The notes below the pieces were generated by a model. The model was given only the letters and a program-made list of their open reading frames with translations, was not told the origin of the DNA and did no database searches. Both the position numbers and the translations under genes were made by a program. Source: Novosphingobium clariflavum (lineage in GTDB: Bacteria; Pseudomonadota; Alphaproteobacteria; Sphingomonadales; Sphingomonadaceae). From it: DNA of 64,000 nt. Shown piece by piece: positions 46,437 to 55,373 of the stretch (positions are counted from its first letter, which is position 1; every line of letters begins with the position of its first letter). The stretch lies in contig NZ_JAPCWC010000002.1 of the NCBI RefSeq assembly GCF_026420865.1, positions 372,001 through 436,000 of the forward strand, written 5' to 3'.

Positions 46437-47733
46437 CTACTGCAGCGGCACCGGCTGCACGAGCCATTCGCGGCCCTTGAGCATGCCACCAGTAGATCGC
46501 CGGAAGTGCGTCCGCCTTGAGATGCCAGGCCAGGCGCGAAGGCCGCTTGCCCTCGATCAGCCAGGTCGGCAACGATGGCGCCAGCTTGCCGCCGTAAGTG
46601 AATTCGGCAAGGACGATATGGCCGCGGTCTACCGTCAGCGGGCACGAGCCATAACCGTCGTAGCCGGCAAGCGGCGCCTCGCCGTCGAGAACCGCCAGTG
46701 CGTTGACCGCCACGACGGGGGCCTGCTTGCGCGCGGCTGCGGCAGTCTTCGCATTGGCGGTGTTGCAACCATCGCCCAATGCAAAGATCTCCGGATAGCG
46801 CGCGTGGCGCAGTGTCGCGGAATCAACTTGCGCATACCCGCTGGCATCTGCGAGCGGACTGGCGGCAACAATCGCATTGGCCGCTTGCGGGGGAACCGCG
46901 TGCAGCATGTCGAAGCGGCGGGTGACCTCGCCCTCGGCGGTGCGGAACGTCGCCTCCCGCGCCGGGCCATCGACCGCAACGAGGTTGGAGCCGAATCTCA
47001 GGTCGATGCCGTAACCTTGCACCGCCTCCATCAGCGCCGGCACATAGTCGGCCACACCGAACAGCGCCGTCCCGGCATTGTGGAATTCCACCTCGATGCC
47101 GCCCAGCGCGCCGCTGCGGCGCCACTCGCTGCACGAGAGGTACATGGCCTTCTGCGGCGCACCCGCGCATTTGATCGGCATGGGCGGCTGCGTGAACAGC
47201 GCCCTTCCCCCACGCGTCGCCCGCACCAGTTCCCAGGTATAGGGCGCCAGATCGTAGCGATAGTTCGACGTCACCCCGAACTGGCCGAGCGCGGCTTCCA
47301 GGCCGTCGACGGCTTCCCATGCCAGGCGATTGCCCATGGCAACGATGAGCACTTCGTAGGTCAGCCTGGTGCCGTCATCGAGCAGGATCGCCTTGCGATC
47401 AGGGTCAAAGCCGATGCAACCCGCATGGATCCACTGCGCGCCCTTCGGCATGATCTTGCCGGTCGGCCGCACGGTGTCGCGCGGCTTGAACACGCCGCCA
47501 CCGACCATCGTCCAGCCCGGCTGGTAATAGTGCTCCTCGCGCGGTTCGACGACGGCGATATCCAGACCCTTGCGGCGCTTGAGCAGCGAGGCGGTGGTGG
47601 CGATTCCCGCCGATCCGCCGCCGACAACCACCACACGGTGATGCCGTAACCCCAGCGAGGCGATGCGTGCCATATCCTCGGGCCGGGGCTGGTCGCAGAT
47701 GGAAAGGTCGGGAGACAGTGTGCGGATCTGCAT
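46437..47733 (-). CDS. sqr: Sulfide:quinone oxidoreductase, frameshifted near its 3' end
   Basis: FAD enzyme oxidising sulfide to persulfide/polysulfide and reducing quinone. From ATG 47733 the frame has the FAD motif VVVVGGGSAGIATTASLL, the first redox cysteine in HAGCIGFD, the second cysteine in PIKCAGAPQKAMYLS, and FALGDGCNTANAKTAAA. The frame is clean to about 46490, where GATCTACTGGTGGCATGCTC shifts it. In another frame the usual tail LKGREWLVQPVPLQ and TAG (46437-46439) follow. The gap fits a 2-nt loss or 1-nt gain. Without correction the protein would run on to 45835 through tauE in a meaningless frame. A sequencing error is possible. Confidence 0.85.
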
Positions 47734-47765
47734 GGGTGGCTTGTTCCTTGAGGTAGCGGAGCGCG

Positions 47766-48182
47766 TCAGGCCCGATCGAACAGGCGCAGGACGATCATGC
47801 CGAGCACCATGCCGGCAACGAAGACAGCTGCGGGCAGCGGGTTCAGCGCCAGCGAGGCGAGAGCCGGTCCCGGACACAGCCCGCCCAGCCCCCAGCCGAT
47901 CCCGAACAGTGCGCTGCCGCCGATGAGGCGGGCATCGATGAGGCGTGTTCCGGGCAGCTCGAAGCGCTCGGCCGCCACTGGCTTGAGCATGCGCCGCTGC
48001 AACCCCCAGGCCAGCGCCATCACGATGAGCGCCCCGCCCATGACAAACGCCAACGTCGGATCCCAGGCCCCGCCAACATCAAGGAACTCGCGTACCCGCG
48101 AAGGGTCCATCATGCCCGAAAGCGCAAGGCCGGCACCGAACAGCGTGCCCGACAGCAGGGCAAGGAGCGGTCGCGCGCTCAC
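47766..48182 (-). CDS. YeeE/YedE-type transporter half (DUF6691)
   Basis: 138 residues, about four helices, with LLSGTLFGAGLALSGMMDPSRV and GIGWGLGGLCPGPALASLA. GTG 48182 overlaps the stop of the first half (GTGA). Paired halves of this type move sulfur species such as thiosulfate; the conserved Cys in GGLCPGPA is kept. Confidence 0.88.
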   Translation of the reverse strand: MSARPLLALLSGTLFGAGLALSGMMDPSRVREFLDVGGAWDPTLAFVMGGALIVMALAWGLQRRMLKPVAAERFELPGTRLIDARLIGGSALFGIGWGLGGLCPGPALASLALNPLPAAVFVAGMVLGMIVLRLFDRA

Positions 48183-48631
48183 CAGCCTGCTCCCGCAAGA
48201 TTGACCAGCGCGACCGTGGCCATGCCGCTGGCCATGAATGTCGCGGTGGCGAGCAGCGACCGCGGCGAAAGTCGCGACATGCCGCAGACACCATGGCCAC
48301 TGGTACAGCCGCTTCCCAGCCTTGTCCCGATCCCGGTGATGAGGCCAGCCACGCCGAGCAATGCCAGCGATGGCGGGAAATGCGCCGGAACCGGCCCCAA
48401 GAGCACGGACAGCAGCAAGGCGCCCAAAGGCAAGCCCGCAATGAACGATGCCGCGATCGACCAGGGTGTGCCGCCCCCCAGCGCCAACGTGCGACCGAGC
48501 AGCCCACTGACACCGGCGATGCGCCCGTTGCCAAGCAGCATAATCGCGGCCGCCAGTCCGATAAGACCGCCGCCGACAAGCCCGCGCAGCGGCGCCGCAT
48601 GGGGAAATATTTCGGAAAACACAGGGATCAT
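48179..48631 (-). CDS. YeeE/YedE-type sulfur transporter half
   Basis: 150 residues, about four helices, with the conserved thiol region GSGCTSGHGVCGMSRLS (two cysteines likely to handle persulfide or thiosulfate). It is the partner of the DUF6691 gene with which it overlaps by 4 nt, and begins 29 nt after the persulfide dioxygenase gene. Confidence 0.89.
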   Translation of the reverse strand: MIPVFSEIFPHAAPLRGLVGGGLIGLAAAIMLLGNGRIAGVSGLLGRTLALGGGTPWSIAASFIAGLPLGALLLSVLLGPVPAHFPPSLALLGVAGLITGIGTRLGSGCTSGHGVCGMSRLSPRSLLATATFMASGMATVALVNLAGAGW

Positions 48632-48660
48632 CGCAAGTCTCCCGTCAGCATGCCGGGTGA

Positions 48661-49602
48661 TCAGACCGCATTGACCGGCAGCTTGAGATACGTGACCCCA
48701 TTGGCCTCCGGGGCCGGAAAATGCCCCGCGCGCATGTTCACCTGCACGGCGGGAAGGATCAGCGCCGGCATCGACAACCCGGCATCGCGCGCCGTGCGCA
48801 TGGCGACAAAGGCCTCCTGCGAGACCCCGTCATGGACATGGACGTTACCCTTGCGCTGCGCCGCGACCGTGGTTTCCCAGGCGTAGGCATCCCGCCCCGG
48901 CGCCTTATAGTCATGACACAGGAACAGGCGCGTCTCCGCGGGGAGCGAGAGCAGGCGCCGGATCGAACGATAGAGCTGGCCGGCATCGCCACCGGGAAAG
49001 TCGGCACGGGCGGTGCCGTAGTCCGGCATGAACAGGGTATCGCCAACAAACACGGCGTCACCGATCACATAGGCCATGTCCGCAGGCGTGTGGCCGGGCA
49101 CGTGGAGCGCCAGGGCCTCCAGCCCGCCGATCCGGAAAGATTCGCCGTCGGTGAAGAGATGATCGAACTGCGAACCATCCCGCACGAAGTCGCCATCGGC
49201 GTTGAACAAGGTTCCGAAAACCTGCTGCACGCCCACGATCTCGGCCCCGATGGCGATCCGCCCGCCCAGCCGCTGCTGCAGATAAGGGGCGGCCGAGATA
49301 TGATCGGCATGGGCATGCGTTTCCAGCAGCCACAATACTTTCAAATTATTTAAAGTGACGTAGTCGACCACGCGGTCCGCCGAGGCATGGCGCGTGCGCC
49401 CTGAAGCCGCATCGAAATCCAGCACGGAATCGATCACGGCCGCCTCTCGCGTGGCGGCATCATGCACCACGTAGGTCACCGTATAGGTGGATTCGTCAAA
49501 GAATGCAGCGATTTCCGGGCGCGGAGCATCGCCGCATCGGGATGCCTCGACAAGCGCACCGCCTTCCGTCAGCGCGGGATCAGCAGGAACGGACTCGATC
49601 AC
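48661..49602 (-). CDS. Metallo-beta-lactamase-fold persulfide dioxygenase (ETHE1/Blh-like)
   Basis: 313 residues from GTG 49602, with AGGAG seven nt upstream. The metal motif is THAHADH (His96, His98, Asp100, His101) and HVPGHTPADMAYVIGD provides the next histidine; VFVGDTLFMPDYGTARADFPGG is typical of ETHE1/Blh proteins. It oxidises glutathione persulfide to sulfite. It lacks a rhodanese domain. First gene of the sulfur operon and divergent from peroxiredoxin and the ArsR sensor. Confidence 0.89.
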   Translation of the reverse strand: MIESVPADPALTEGGALVEASRCGDAPRPEIAAFFDESTYTVTYVVHDAATREAAVIDSVLDFDAASGRTRHASADRVVDYVTLNNLKVLWLLETHAHADHISAAPYLQQRLGGRIAIGAEIVGVQQVFGTLFNADGDFVRDGSQFDHLFTDGESFRIGGLEALALHVPGHTPADMAYVIGDAVFVGDTLFMPDYGTARADFPGGDAGQLYRSIRRLLSLPAETRLFLCHDYKAPGRDAYAWETTVAAQRKGNVHVHDGVSQEAFVAMRTARDAGLSMPALILPAVQVNMRAGHFPAPEANGVTYLKLPVNAV

Positions 49603-49623
49603 GCCTCATCTCCTTAGTTTCCA

Positions 49624-49642
49624 CTTTATGTAATTATGAATG
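49624..49642. promoter_or_regulatory. Candidate sulfide-sensor operator
   Basis: AT-rich, partly palindromic CTTTATGTAATTATGAATG (TAATTA centre) in the 79-nt gap between the divergent dioxygenase and peroxiredoxin genes. It is the only AT-rich segment there and a natural site for the ArsR protein encoded downstream. Confidence 0.5.
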
Positions 49643-49681
49643 TTTCTTGCGTCAACACCCAGGTCCGGATAGGCTCGCTGC

Positions 49682-50341
49682 ATGGACGACCTCGATACCG
49701 CTCTCGCGCCGCCAACGCCGACCGCCGCGACCGCCCTTCGCATCGGCGACCGGGCGCCCAACTTCCACGCCCGCTCCACTGCCGGCCCGGTCGAGATGGC
49801 GGGCTATGCGGGCCGCTGGCTGGTGTTCTTCTCCCATCCGGCGGACTTCACGCCGGTCTGTACCTCGGAATTCATCGCCTTCGCCAAGACGGCAGGCCAT
49901 TTCGCGGAGTTGGGCTGCGACCTGCTCGCGCTTTCGGTCGACAGTTTATATTCGCACTTTGCATGGGTGCGCGCCATCCGCGACCGCTTCGGCATCGAAG
50001 TCCGCTTTCCGATCGTCGAGGATCCGACACTGGTGGTCGGCCAGGCTTACGGCATGGTGGCGCGCGATGCCCATGATGCCGGGGCCGTTCGCAGCGTCTT
50101 CGTGATCGACCCCCGGCAGGTGGTCCGCGCGATCGTCACGTACCCCGTCGAGATCGGGCGTTCGGTGGCGGAGATCCTGCGGGTGGTGGCCGCCCTGCAA
50201 GCCGCGGACGCCGGCAGCGGGTTCCCGCCCGAAGGCTGGCAACCCGGCGGAGCCCTGCTGGCCCGGCCTGACCCGACGCTCGACAGCGTGTTCGCGGCAG
50301 AGGAACCCACCCGCTGGTTCCTCGAAGAGACGCGAGGATGA
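49682..50341 (+). CDS. Peroxiredoxin (Prx6/1-Cys-like)
   Basis: 219 residues with the peroxidatic motif PADFTPVC (Cys60) and the Prx6-type C-terminal domain (GWQPGG...EPTRWF). The only other cysteine is Cys79, so no standard resolving cysteine is present. It may reduce peroxide or sulfane sulfur. Its stop overlaps the ArsR start (ATGA), tying it to the sulfide locus. Confidence 0.89.
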   Translation: MDDLDTALAPPTPTAATALRIGDRAPNFHARSTAGPVEMAGYAGRWLVFFSHPADFTPVCTSEFIAFAKTAGHFAELGCDLLALSVDSLYSHFAWVRAIRDRFGIEVRFPIVEDPTLVVGQAYGMVARDAHDAGAVRSVFVIDPRQVVRAIVTYPVEIGRSVAEILRVVAALQAADAGSGFPPEGWQPGGALLARPDPTLDSVFAAEEPTRWFLEETRG

Positions 50342-50709
50342 CCGTGACCGGACCGGATCCCGCCACGATCGAGCTGCTCAAGGCCATCGCCCATCCGCTG
50401 CGCTATGCGATCCTCGGCTGCCTCGGACAGGGCGAATGCAATGTCGGTGAAATCGAGACAAAGACCGGCATCGGCCAGCCAGCCCTGTCGCAGCAACTGT
50501 CCGTGCTGCGACAGGCAGGCCTTGTCGCCACCCGGCGCGAAGCACGGCTGGTGTTCTACTCGGTCGACCCCGCCGCGCTCGATGCGCTCTGCACCAGCCT
50601 CAAGTTCCTGCTGATGCCCGAGGGGCAAACGGCCCGAACGGAGCCCCGGCCCGGCGCTTGGCAGCCCGCGAACCTCGGCGGCGCCGCGACGTTCGCGCGG
50701 CTTGGCTAG
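50338..50709 (+). CDS. ArsR-family regulator, likely (per)sulfide sensor of SqrR/BigR type
   Basis: 123 residues; winged helix with IETKTGIGQPALSQQLSVLRQAGLVATRREARLVFYSV. Cysteines are Cys28, Cys34 and Cys85. SqrR/BigR proteins sense persulfide through two cysteines; the exact pair cannot be fixed here because the C-terminal cysteine is placed differently from the known proteins. Context (sqr, persulfide dioxygenase, YeeE/YedE) is that of a BigR operon. Confidence 0.87.
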   Translation: MTVTGPDPATIELLKAIAHPLRYAILGCLGQGECNVGEIETKTGIGQPALSQQLSVLRQAGLVATRREARLVFYSVDPAALDALCTSLKFLLMPEGQTARTEPRPGAWQPANLGGAATFARLG

Positions 50710-50778
50710 GCCAATACGTTCGGGGGCCGTGCACCGATCATGGTGCCCGGCCCCCGGCAACGTCATCAGGTCACGCCG

Positions 50779-52296
50779 TCAATCGTGGCCCTTGCTCATG
50801 AACTGTTCGACCACGTTCGACATGTCGAAGCTCTTGCCGCCCTGCACCGGCGGGTACTTGGCGAGCGTCATGAGATGCTCCTTCATCATCTCGCCCATCG
50901 GCCCGGTCTGCCACGACACCTTCTGGATCAGGTGACCGTAGGAATCCGAGCTATCGTAGCTTTCGAAGGGATCCATGCGGATGTTGAAGACCAGCGGCTT
51001 GGAGCGGCCGGTGATCGTGCCGTAGTAGTCCTCGGCGGTCGAGAAGTGCCACTTCCATGGACCCATGCGCATCGCGGTGAGCTTGGATTCATTGTAGTGG
51101 AACACGTGGTTGCGTGCCGAGTCCTCGGCATCGCCCTTCCAGTAGGGAAGGTTGTTGACGCCGTCGATGTACTGCTGCTTTTCCGCCAGCACCTTCTCGT
51201 TGACGTCCTCGACACCGGCAGCCACCGCGAGCGTGGTGAACATGTCCTGGTGGCACTGGATGCCGTTCTTGAGCTGCAGCGGCTCGATCACGCCCGGCCA
51301 CTTGAGCATCGAGATCACCCGAACACCGCCTTCGTAGGTGGTCATCTTCTCGCCGCGCCACGGGGTGGTAGCGCCATGCGGCCAGGACGAATGCTCTGGG
51401 CCGTTGTCCGTCGAGTACCAGACGATGGTGTCTTCCTCGAGACCGTTTTCCTTGAGGAAGTCCAGCACGATGCCGATGTCATGGTCGTGCTGCATCATGC
51501 CCGAGCCATGCAGATCGCTCTCCGAGGTGTACTGCTCGGCCGCGTAACGCCACTTGTCGTTAAGGCGGGTGTAGAGGTGCATGCGGCTGGTGTTGAGCCA
51601 GACGAAGAAGGGCTCGTCGGCATCCTTGGCGTTCTTCATGAACTCGAGCGCGGGCGGAATGAATTCCTTCTCGTCGATCTCTTCCATACGTTCCTGGTGG
51701 AGCGGGCCGGTGTCGATGATCTTCTGCTTGCCCACCTTGCCGAAACGCGGATCCTCGGTGGGATCGTCGACATCGGTGGCCCAGGAATGGATCACGCCGC
51801 GGGCGCCGAACTTCTTCTCGTACTCTTCCAGGCTGCCGGAATAGGCCTTGGCGAAGTTCTGGTAGTCGCGCTGCTGGTCCTCTTCCGACACGTTGAGGTG
51901 GTAGAGGTTGCCGAAGAACTCGTCGAAGCCGTGGTTGGTCGGCAAATGCTCGTTGCGATCGCCAAGGTGGCTCTTGCCGAAGTGTCCGGTGCGGTAGCCC
52001 GCAGCCTTCATCACTTCCGCAAGGCAGGGCGAGGCAGGCTGAAGACCCAGCGGCTCGCCCGGCTGACCAACCGTCACCATACCCGAGCGGATCGGGTACT
52101 GGCCGGTGATGAACGAGGCGCGCCCTGCAGTGCACGAGGGCTGGGCGTAATGGTCGGTGAACCGGATGCCGGCATAGCCGATGCTGTCGATGTTGGGCGT
52201 GGTGTAACCCATCGTGCCGAGGCCATAGGCACTGATGTTCTGCCAACCGATGTCGTCACCCCAGATTACGAGGATATTGGGTCTCTTCGCCGGCAT
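50779..52296 (-). CDS. Arylsulfatase without signal peptide
   Basis: 505 residues of the alkaline-phosphatase-like sulfatase family. The formylglycine motif is C-T-A-G-R (Cys55), the metal site starts with GDDIGW (Asp14, Asp15), and HFGKSHLGD and [14 protein letters not shown] follow. ATG 52296 is fixed by GGAGGTAGCA. No signal peptide, so it should act in the cytoplasm on an imported sulfate ester. It needs FGE activation; an FGE-type gene is at 63769. A GGG-AT-CCC element lies at 52355-52371. Confidence 0.91.
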   Translation of the reverse strand: MPAKRPNILVIWGDDIGWQNISAYGLGTMGYTTPNIDSIGYAGIRFTDHYAQPSCTAGRASFITGQYPIRSGMVTVGQPGEPLGLQPASPCLAEVMKAAGYRTGHFGKSHLGDRNEHLPTNHGFDEFFGNLYHLNVSEEDQQRDYQNFAKAYSGSLEEYEKKFGARGVIHSWATDVDDPTEDPRFGKVGKQKIIDTGPLHQERMEEIDEKEFIPPALEFMKNAKDADEPFFVWLNTSRMHLYTRLNDKWRYAAEQYTSESDLHGSGMMQHDHDIGIVLDFLKENGLEEDTIVWYSTDNGPEHSSWPHGATTPWRGEKMTTYEGGVRVISMLKWPGVIEPLQLKNGIQCHQDMFTTLAVAAGVEDVNEKVLAEKQQYIDGVNNLPYWKGDAEDSARNHVFHYNESKLTAMRMGPWKWHFSTAEDYYGTITGRSKPLVFNIRMDPFESYDSSDSYGHLIQKVSWQTGPMGEMMKEHLMTLAKYPPVQGGKSFDMSNVVEQFMSKGHD

Positions 52297-52613
52297 TGCT
52301 ACCTCCGTGGAATGGGTTGGAGGAAACTGGGACTTCATCGCCAAGGCCGGTATCGGCATTTACCCCGATGGAAGAGGGATTCTCCCCCCACTCGCTCCCT
52401 CGCCCAACCACATCCCGCGCGCGGGTAAATCCGCAATATACCGATGGCTTTCAGGCGGATAGTTTTCGCCTCCTCGCGCGGAAAACGGGTTCGCAGCCGA
52501 AGCCGCCCGCCCCCCGCGCAGGCCTTGGAGCAGGCGTGCCGCCAACTGCCGCATGGCAGGCATCGAATGGGCGATGGGCGGAGCGACCCTGACGATTTCG
52601 CGAGTCATCAGGC
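52297..52613. other. Divergent region between arylsulfatase and mscS
   Basis: 317 nt. Three GGG/CCC palindromes of the recurrent type are here: GGCATTTACCCCGATGG (52355-52371), GGGATTCTCCCC (52376-52387) and GGGTAAATCC (52423-52432). No gene is supported in the remainder. Confidence 0.55.
52355..52387. promoter_or_regulatory. Recurrent GGG-N-CCC element upstream of arylsulfatase
   Basis: Two tandem sites, 59-90 nt before the arylsulfatase ATG. GGCATTTACCCCGATGG closely matches the 62544-62563 site. Confidence 0.55.
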
Positions 52614-54290
52614 ATGGGATTTGGGACCGACAATCGAAAGACAACCTGGGGCAAGGCGATCCGGCTCGCCCTTGCTGCGGGACTGCTGGGTCTGTCCGGC
52701 GCCCAGGCCCTGGCCGAAGACAAGCCGAAAGACGATCCCACCGAAACCACGACGCCCCCGCCCGATCCGCTGGAGCGCGAAAATCCGCGCAACATGCAGA
52801 TCGGCATGATGGCCGCGATCGGCGCGCAGGACGATGCCCTGCTCGCCCGCTACATCGAGACCGGCAAGGCCCCGCCCGATCAGGCCGCCGAGCAAGCGCG
52901 GCAATTCCGCCTGCTGCTGGACAAGACCGGATCCATCGCCCAGCGGCTGGCGCTCCCACTCGTCCCGGAAGGTGCGCTCGACGACGGCTTGCCTCCCGAC
53001 GAGGAAAAGATCGGCAACCTGACAGCGGGCGGTAAAGAGATCCCGATCATTGCCAGACGCACCGAGGACGAGGAAGGCCGCAAGATCTGGCGTGTATCGG
53101 CGCAAACGCTGACACAGGCACTCGCCGCCGAGCCTCCACCACCGCCCAAAGCCGAAAAAAGCCCGGTCGACGAAGGCCAGCGCAAGCCGATCGTGCTGGG
53201 CGCGCCGCTGTCCAGCTGGGTACTGCTGCTGGGCGTGGGGCTGACGATCTTTACAGCCGTGGTCCTGCTGTTCAGGATCCTCTACCACCGCCTTGCGCAG
53301 CAGTCGGAGGACGGCAAGCCGCACCCGGTCGCCGCGATCATCTATGCCATGGTCCCGCCAGCCACGCTGATGGCGATCTTCCGGACGATCTCCATCAATG
53401 CCGAACCGCTGGGCATGGGCCTTGCCGAACGCGCAGGCATTGCCCGGCTGTCCGGTATCATCGTCTGGATCGGTGCGACATGGCTGGCCTGGCGGCTGGT
53501 CGCCGTCGCGGGCGATTTCATTTCAGACCGCTTCCGGACCACCGGCCATGCGCGGCGCATCGGCATGACCGGCTTCATCATTAGATCGATTCGCCTGCTC
53601 ATTCTGGCCATCGCCATCGCCGCTTTCCTGGCGACTTTCGGTATCGACGTCACCGCAGGCCTCGCCGCGCTCGGGATCGGCGGCCTTGCCTTCGCCCTGG
53701 GCGCCCGGCAGGCGGTGGAGGATCTCATCGGCGGCATCGCCTTGCTGCTGGACCGGCCGGTCGAGGTCGGCGACCTTTGCCGCATCGACGGTGAGGTCGG
53801 CCGGGTGGACGAAATCGGCCTGCGCTCCACCCGCATCCGCACCCGCGACCGCACAATCCTGACGATCCCCAACAGCCAGCTTTCCGACAGCAAGATCGAG
53901 AACCTGGAAAAACGCGACCGCTTTTTCGTCAGCCAGAAAGTCGGCGTATCCTATTCCGCCGGAGCGGAGGGCCTCGCCCGCGCGCTTGAAGTGCTGCGCA
54001 GCACCCTGACCGAAGATCCGCATTATATTCCCAGCATCTGCCCCATCAGGCTGCTGGGCTTCATTGACGGCTGTTTCGAGCTCGAAATTCACGCTCACTT
54101 GCGCTGCCCCAACCATTCGGAAGGCTTCCTGCGCCAGGAGGCCCTGATGCTGGCGGTACTGCGCGCATTCGAGCGCGAAGGGCTGGAAATCGCCGTTCCC
54201 GGCCGCCGCCTGACCATGGAGCCGGACAGTGCCCGCACCGCATCGGGTTTTCCCGGATTTCCCCCGAACCCAAATCCGGGAAAACCCTGA
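52614..54290 (+). CDS. MscS-family mechanosensitive channel with periplasmic N-terminal domain
   Basis: 558 residues. Signal peptide to about ALAE, a Pro/Glu-rich extracytoplasmic part to residue 190, then about five membrane helices. The pore helix is VTAGLAALGIGGLAFALGARQAVED, followed by the MscS beta domain (RPVEVGDLCRIDGEVGRVDEIGLRSTRIRTRD). The last residues GFPGFPPNPNPGKP are encoded by a perfect hairpin (54245-54287). The ribosome site is poor. Confidence 0.9.
   Translation: MGFGTDNRKTTWGKAIRLALAAGLLGLSGAQALAEDKPKDDPTETTTPPPDPLERENPRNMQIGMMAAIGAQDDALLARYIETGKAPPDQAAEQARQFRLLLDKTGSIAQRLALPLVPEGALDDGLPPDEEKIGNLTAGGKEIPIIARRTEDEEGRKIWRVSAQTLTQALAAEPPPPPKAEKSPVDEGQRKPIVLGAPLSSWVLLLGVGLTIFTAVVLLFRILYHRLAQQSEDGKPHPVAAIIYAMVPPATLMAIFRTISINAEPLGMGLAERAGIARLSGIIVWIGATWLAWRLVAVAGDFISDRFRTTGHARRIGMTGFIIRSIRLLILAIAIAAFLATFGIDVTAGLAALGIGGLAFALGARQAVEDLIGGIALLLDRPVEVGDLCRIDGEVGRVDEIGLRSTRIRTRDRTILTIPNSQLSDSKIENLEKRDRFFVSQKVGVSYSAGAEGLARALEVLRSTLTEDPHYIPSICPIRLLGFIDGCFELEIHAHLRCPNHSEGFLRQEALMLAVLRAFEREGLEIAVPGRRLTMEPDSARTASGFPGFPPNPNPGKP
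54245..54287. terminator. Perfect 16-bp hairpin inside the mscS 3' end
   Basis: GGGTTTTCCCGGATTT / AAATCCGGGAAAACCC with an 11-nt loop, ending right before the TGA. Each arm contains a copy of the recurrent element (CATCGGGTTTTCCC; GGGAAAACCCTGAT, the latter identical to 58881-58894). Confidence 0.7.
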
Positions 54291-54434
54291 TAAATTCCCG
54301 CCCGCCGCGGCTGTACAATTCACCGGTCGACCAACGTGCGAAGGACGACCACCATGGTGTTTTCCCATTACCGGCAGACGGGGCGGTCCTGTGTCGCGCG
54401 ATTATCCGCAAGGTCGGAAAACAGGGAGCCTTTC

Positions 54435-55301
54435 ATGAACATAGCTGCGCCGAGAAGGCAGGAACGTACGGCTCATCCAATCGCTCATGGAGGACTGGCG
54501 GCGGCGACCGTGCTCGTCGCCCTCACCTGGGCACCCGCCCTCTGCGAGGCGCAAACGCTGGACAACGACTACTGGATTTCCGCACAGGGTTATTACCCAA
54601 GCGTGGACACGAATGTCCGGGTTTCCTCCAAGACGGCCGAGACGATCGGCACCGATATCGACTTCGAGAAGGACCTGGACCTCGACAAGCGGGACGTCCT
54701 GCCCGCCGTCAGCGCGGGCGCGCGCTTCGGCCACGTACTTGTCGGTTTCGATTTCTTCAAACTGAAGCGCAGCGGTTCGATCGCCCTGCAGCGCGACATC
54801 ACTTTCGACGACACCGTCTATCCCGCCTCGGCCCAGCTCGACAGCAGCTTCGACAGCGACATCTATCGGCTGACGGTGGGATATGCCTTTGTCCAGCAGG
54901 ACAACCTCGAACTCGGCGCGGCCATCGGTCTGCACGCCACCCGCTTCAACCTGGCCCTGTCCGGCGAGGTCAACGTCGGTGAAGGGTCCGTCCAGGCCGA
55001 ACAGCGCCGCAAGGACTTCCTCGCCCCGATCCCGACCGTGGGTCTCTTCGGCACCTATCGCATCGCGCCCCGCCTCGAGGCGAGCGCACGCATCGATTAC
55101 CTCTCGCTGAAGATCGACCAGTACGACGGCCGGCTGATCAATGCCCAGGCGGGCGTGAACTACAGCATCCTCAAGAATCTCTCGCTCGGCGTCGCCTATC
55201 GTTATGTCGACTACCGAGTGGGCATCGACAAGGACGCATGGAGCGGCCGCGTCCGCTACAAGCTGAACGGACCGGCGGTAGTGCTGCAAGCCTCGTTCTG
55301 A
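54435..55301 (+). CDS. Outer-membrane beta-barrel protein, unknown function
   Basis: 288 residues. After a signal peptide (ATVLVALTWAPALCEA), alternating strands fit a small barrel (VGYAFVQQDNLELGAAIGLHATRFNLALSG, LGVAYRYVDYRVG), ending with phenylalanine in VVLQASF. ATG 54435 has AGGGAG upstream. No named family recognised. A strong terminator follows. Confidence 0.75.
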   Translation: MNIAAPRRQERTAHPIAHGGLAAATVLVALTWAPALCEAQTLDNDYWISAQGYYPSVDTNVRVSSKTAETIGTDIDFEKDLDLDKRDVLPAVSAGARFGHVLVGFDFFKLKRSGSIALQRDITFDDTVYPASAQLDSSFDSDIYRLTVGYAFVQQDNLELGAAIGLHATRFNLALSGEVNVGEGSVQAEQRRKDFLAPIPTVGLFGTYRIAPRLEASARIDYLSLKIDQYDGRLINAQAGVNYSILKNLSLGVAYRYVDYRVGIDKDAWSGRVRYKLNGPAVVLQASF

Positions 55302-55309
55302 GAAACGCG

Positions 55310-55356
55310 AAGGCCTCCCTCCCCGGCAGATCGCCGGGGAGGGAGGCCTTTCCTTT
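55310..55356. terminator. Strong terminator, outer-membrane protein / BASS gene
   Basis: Perfect 18-bp stem AAGGCCTCCCTCCCCGGC / GCCGGGGAGGGAGGCCTT, 5-nt loop, then TCCTTTT. Serves both convergent genes. Confidence 0.9.
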
Positions 55357-55373
55357 TGCCAGTCTTGCGATGT

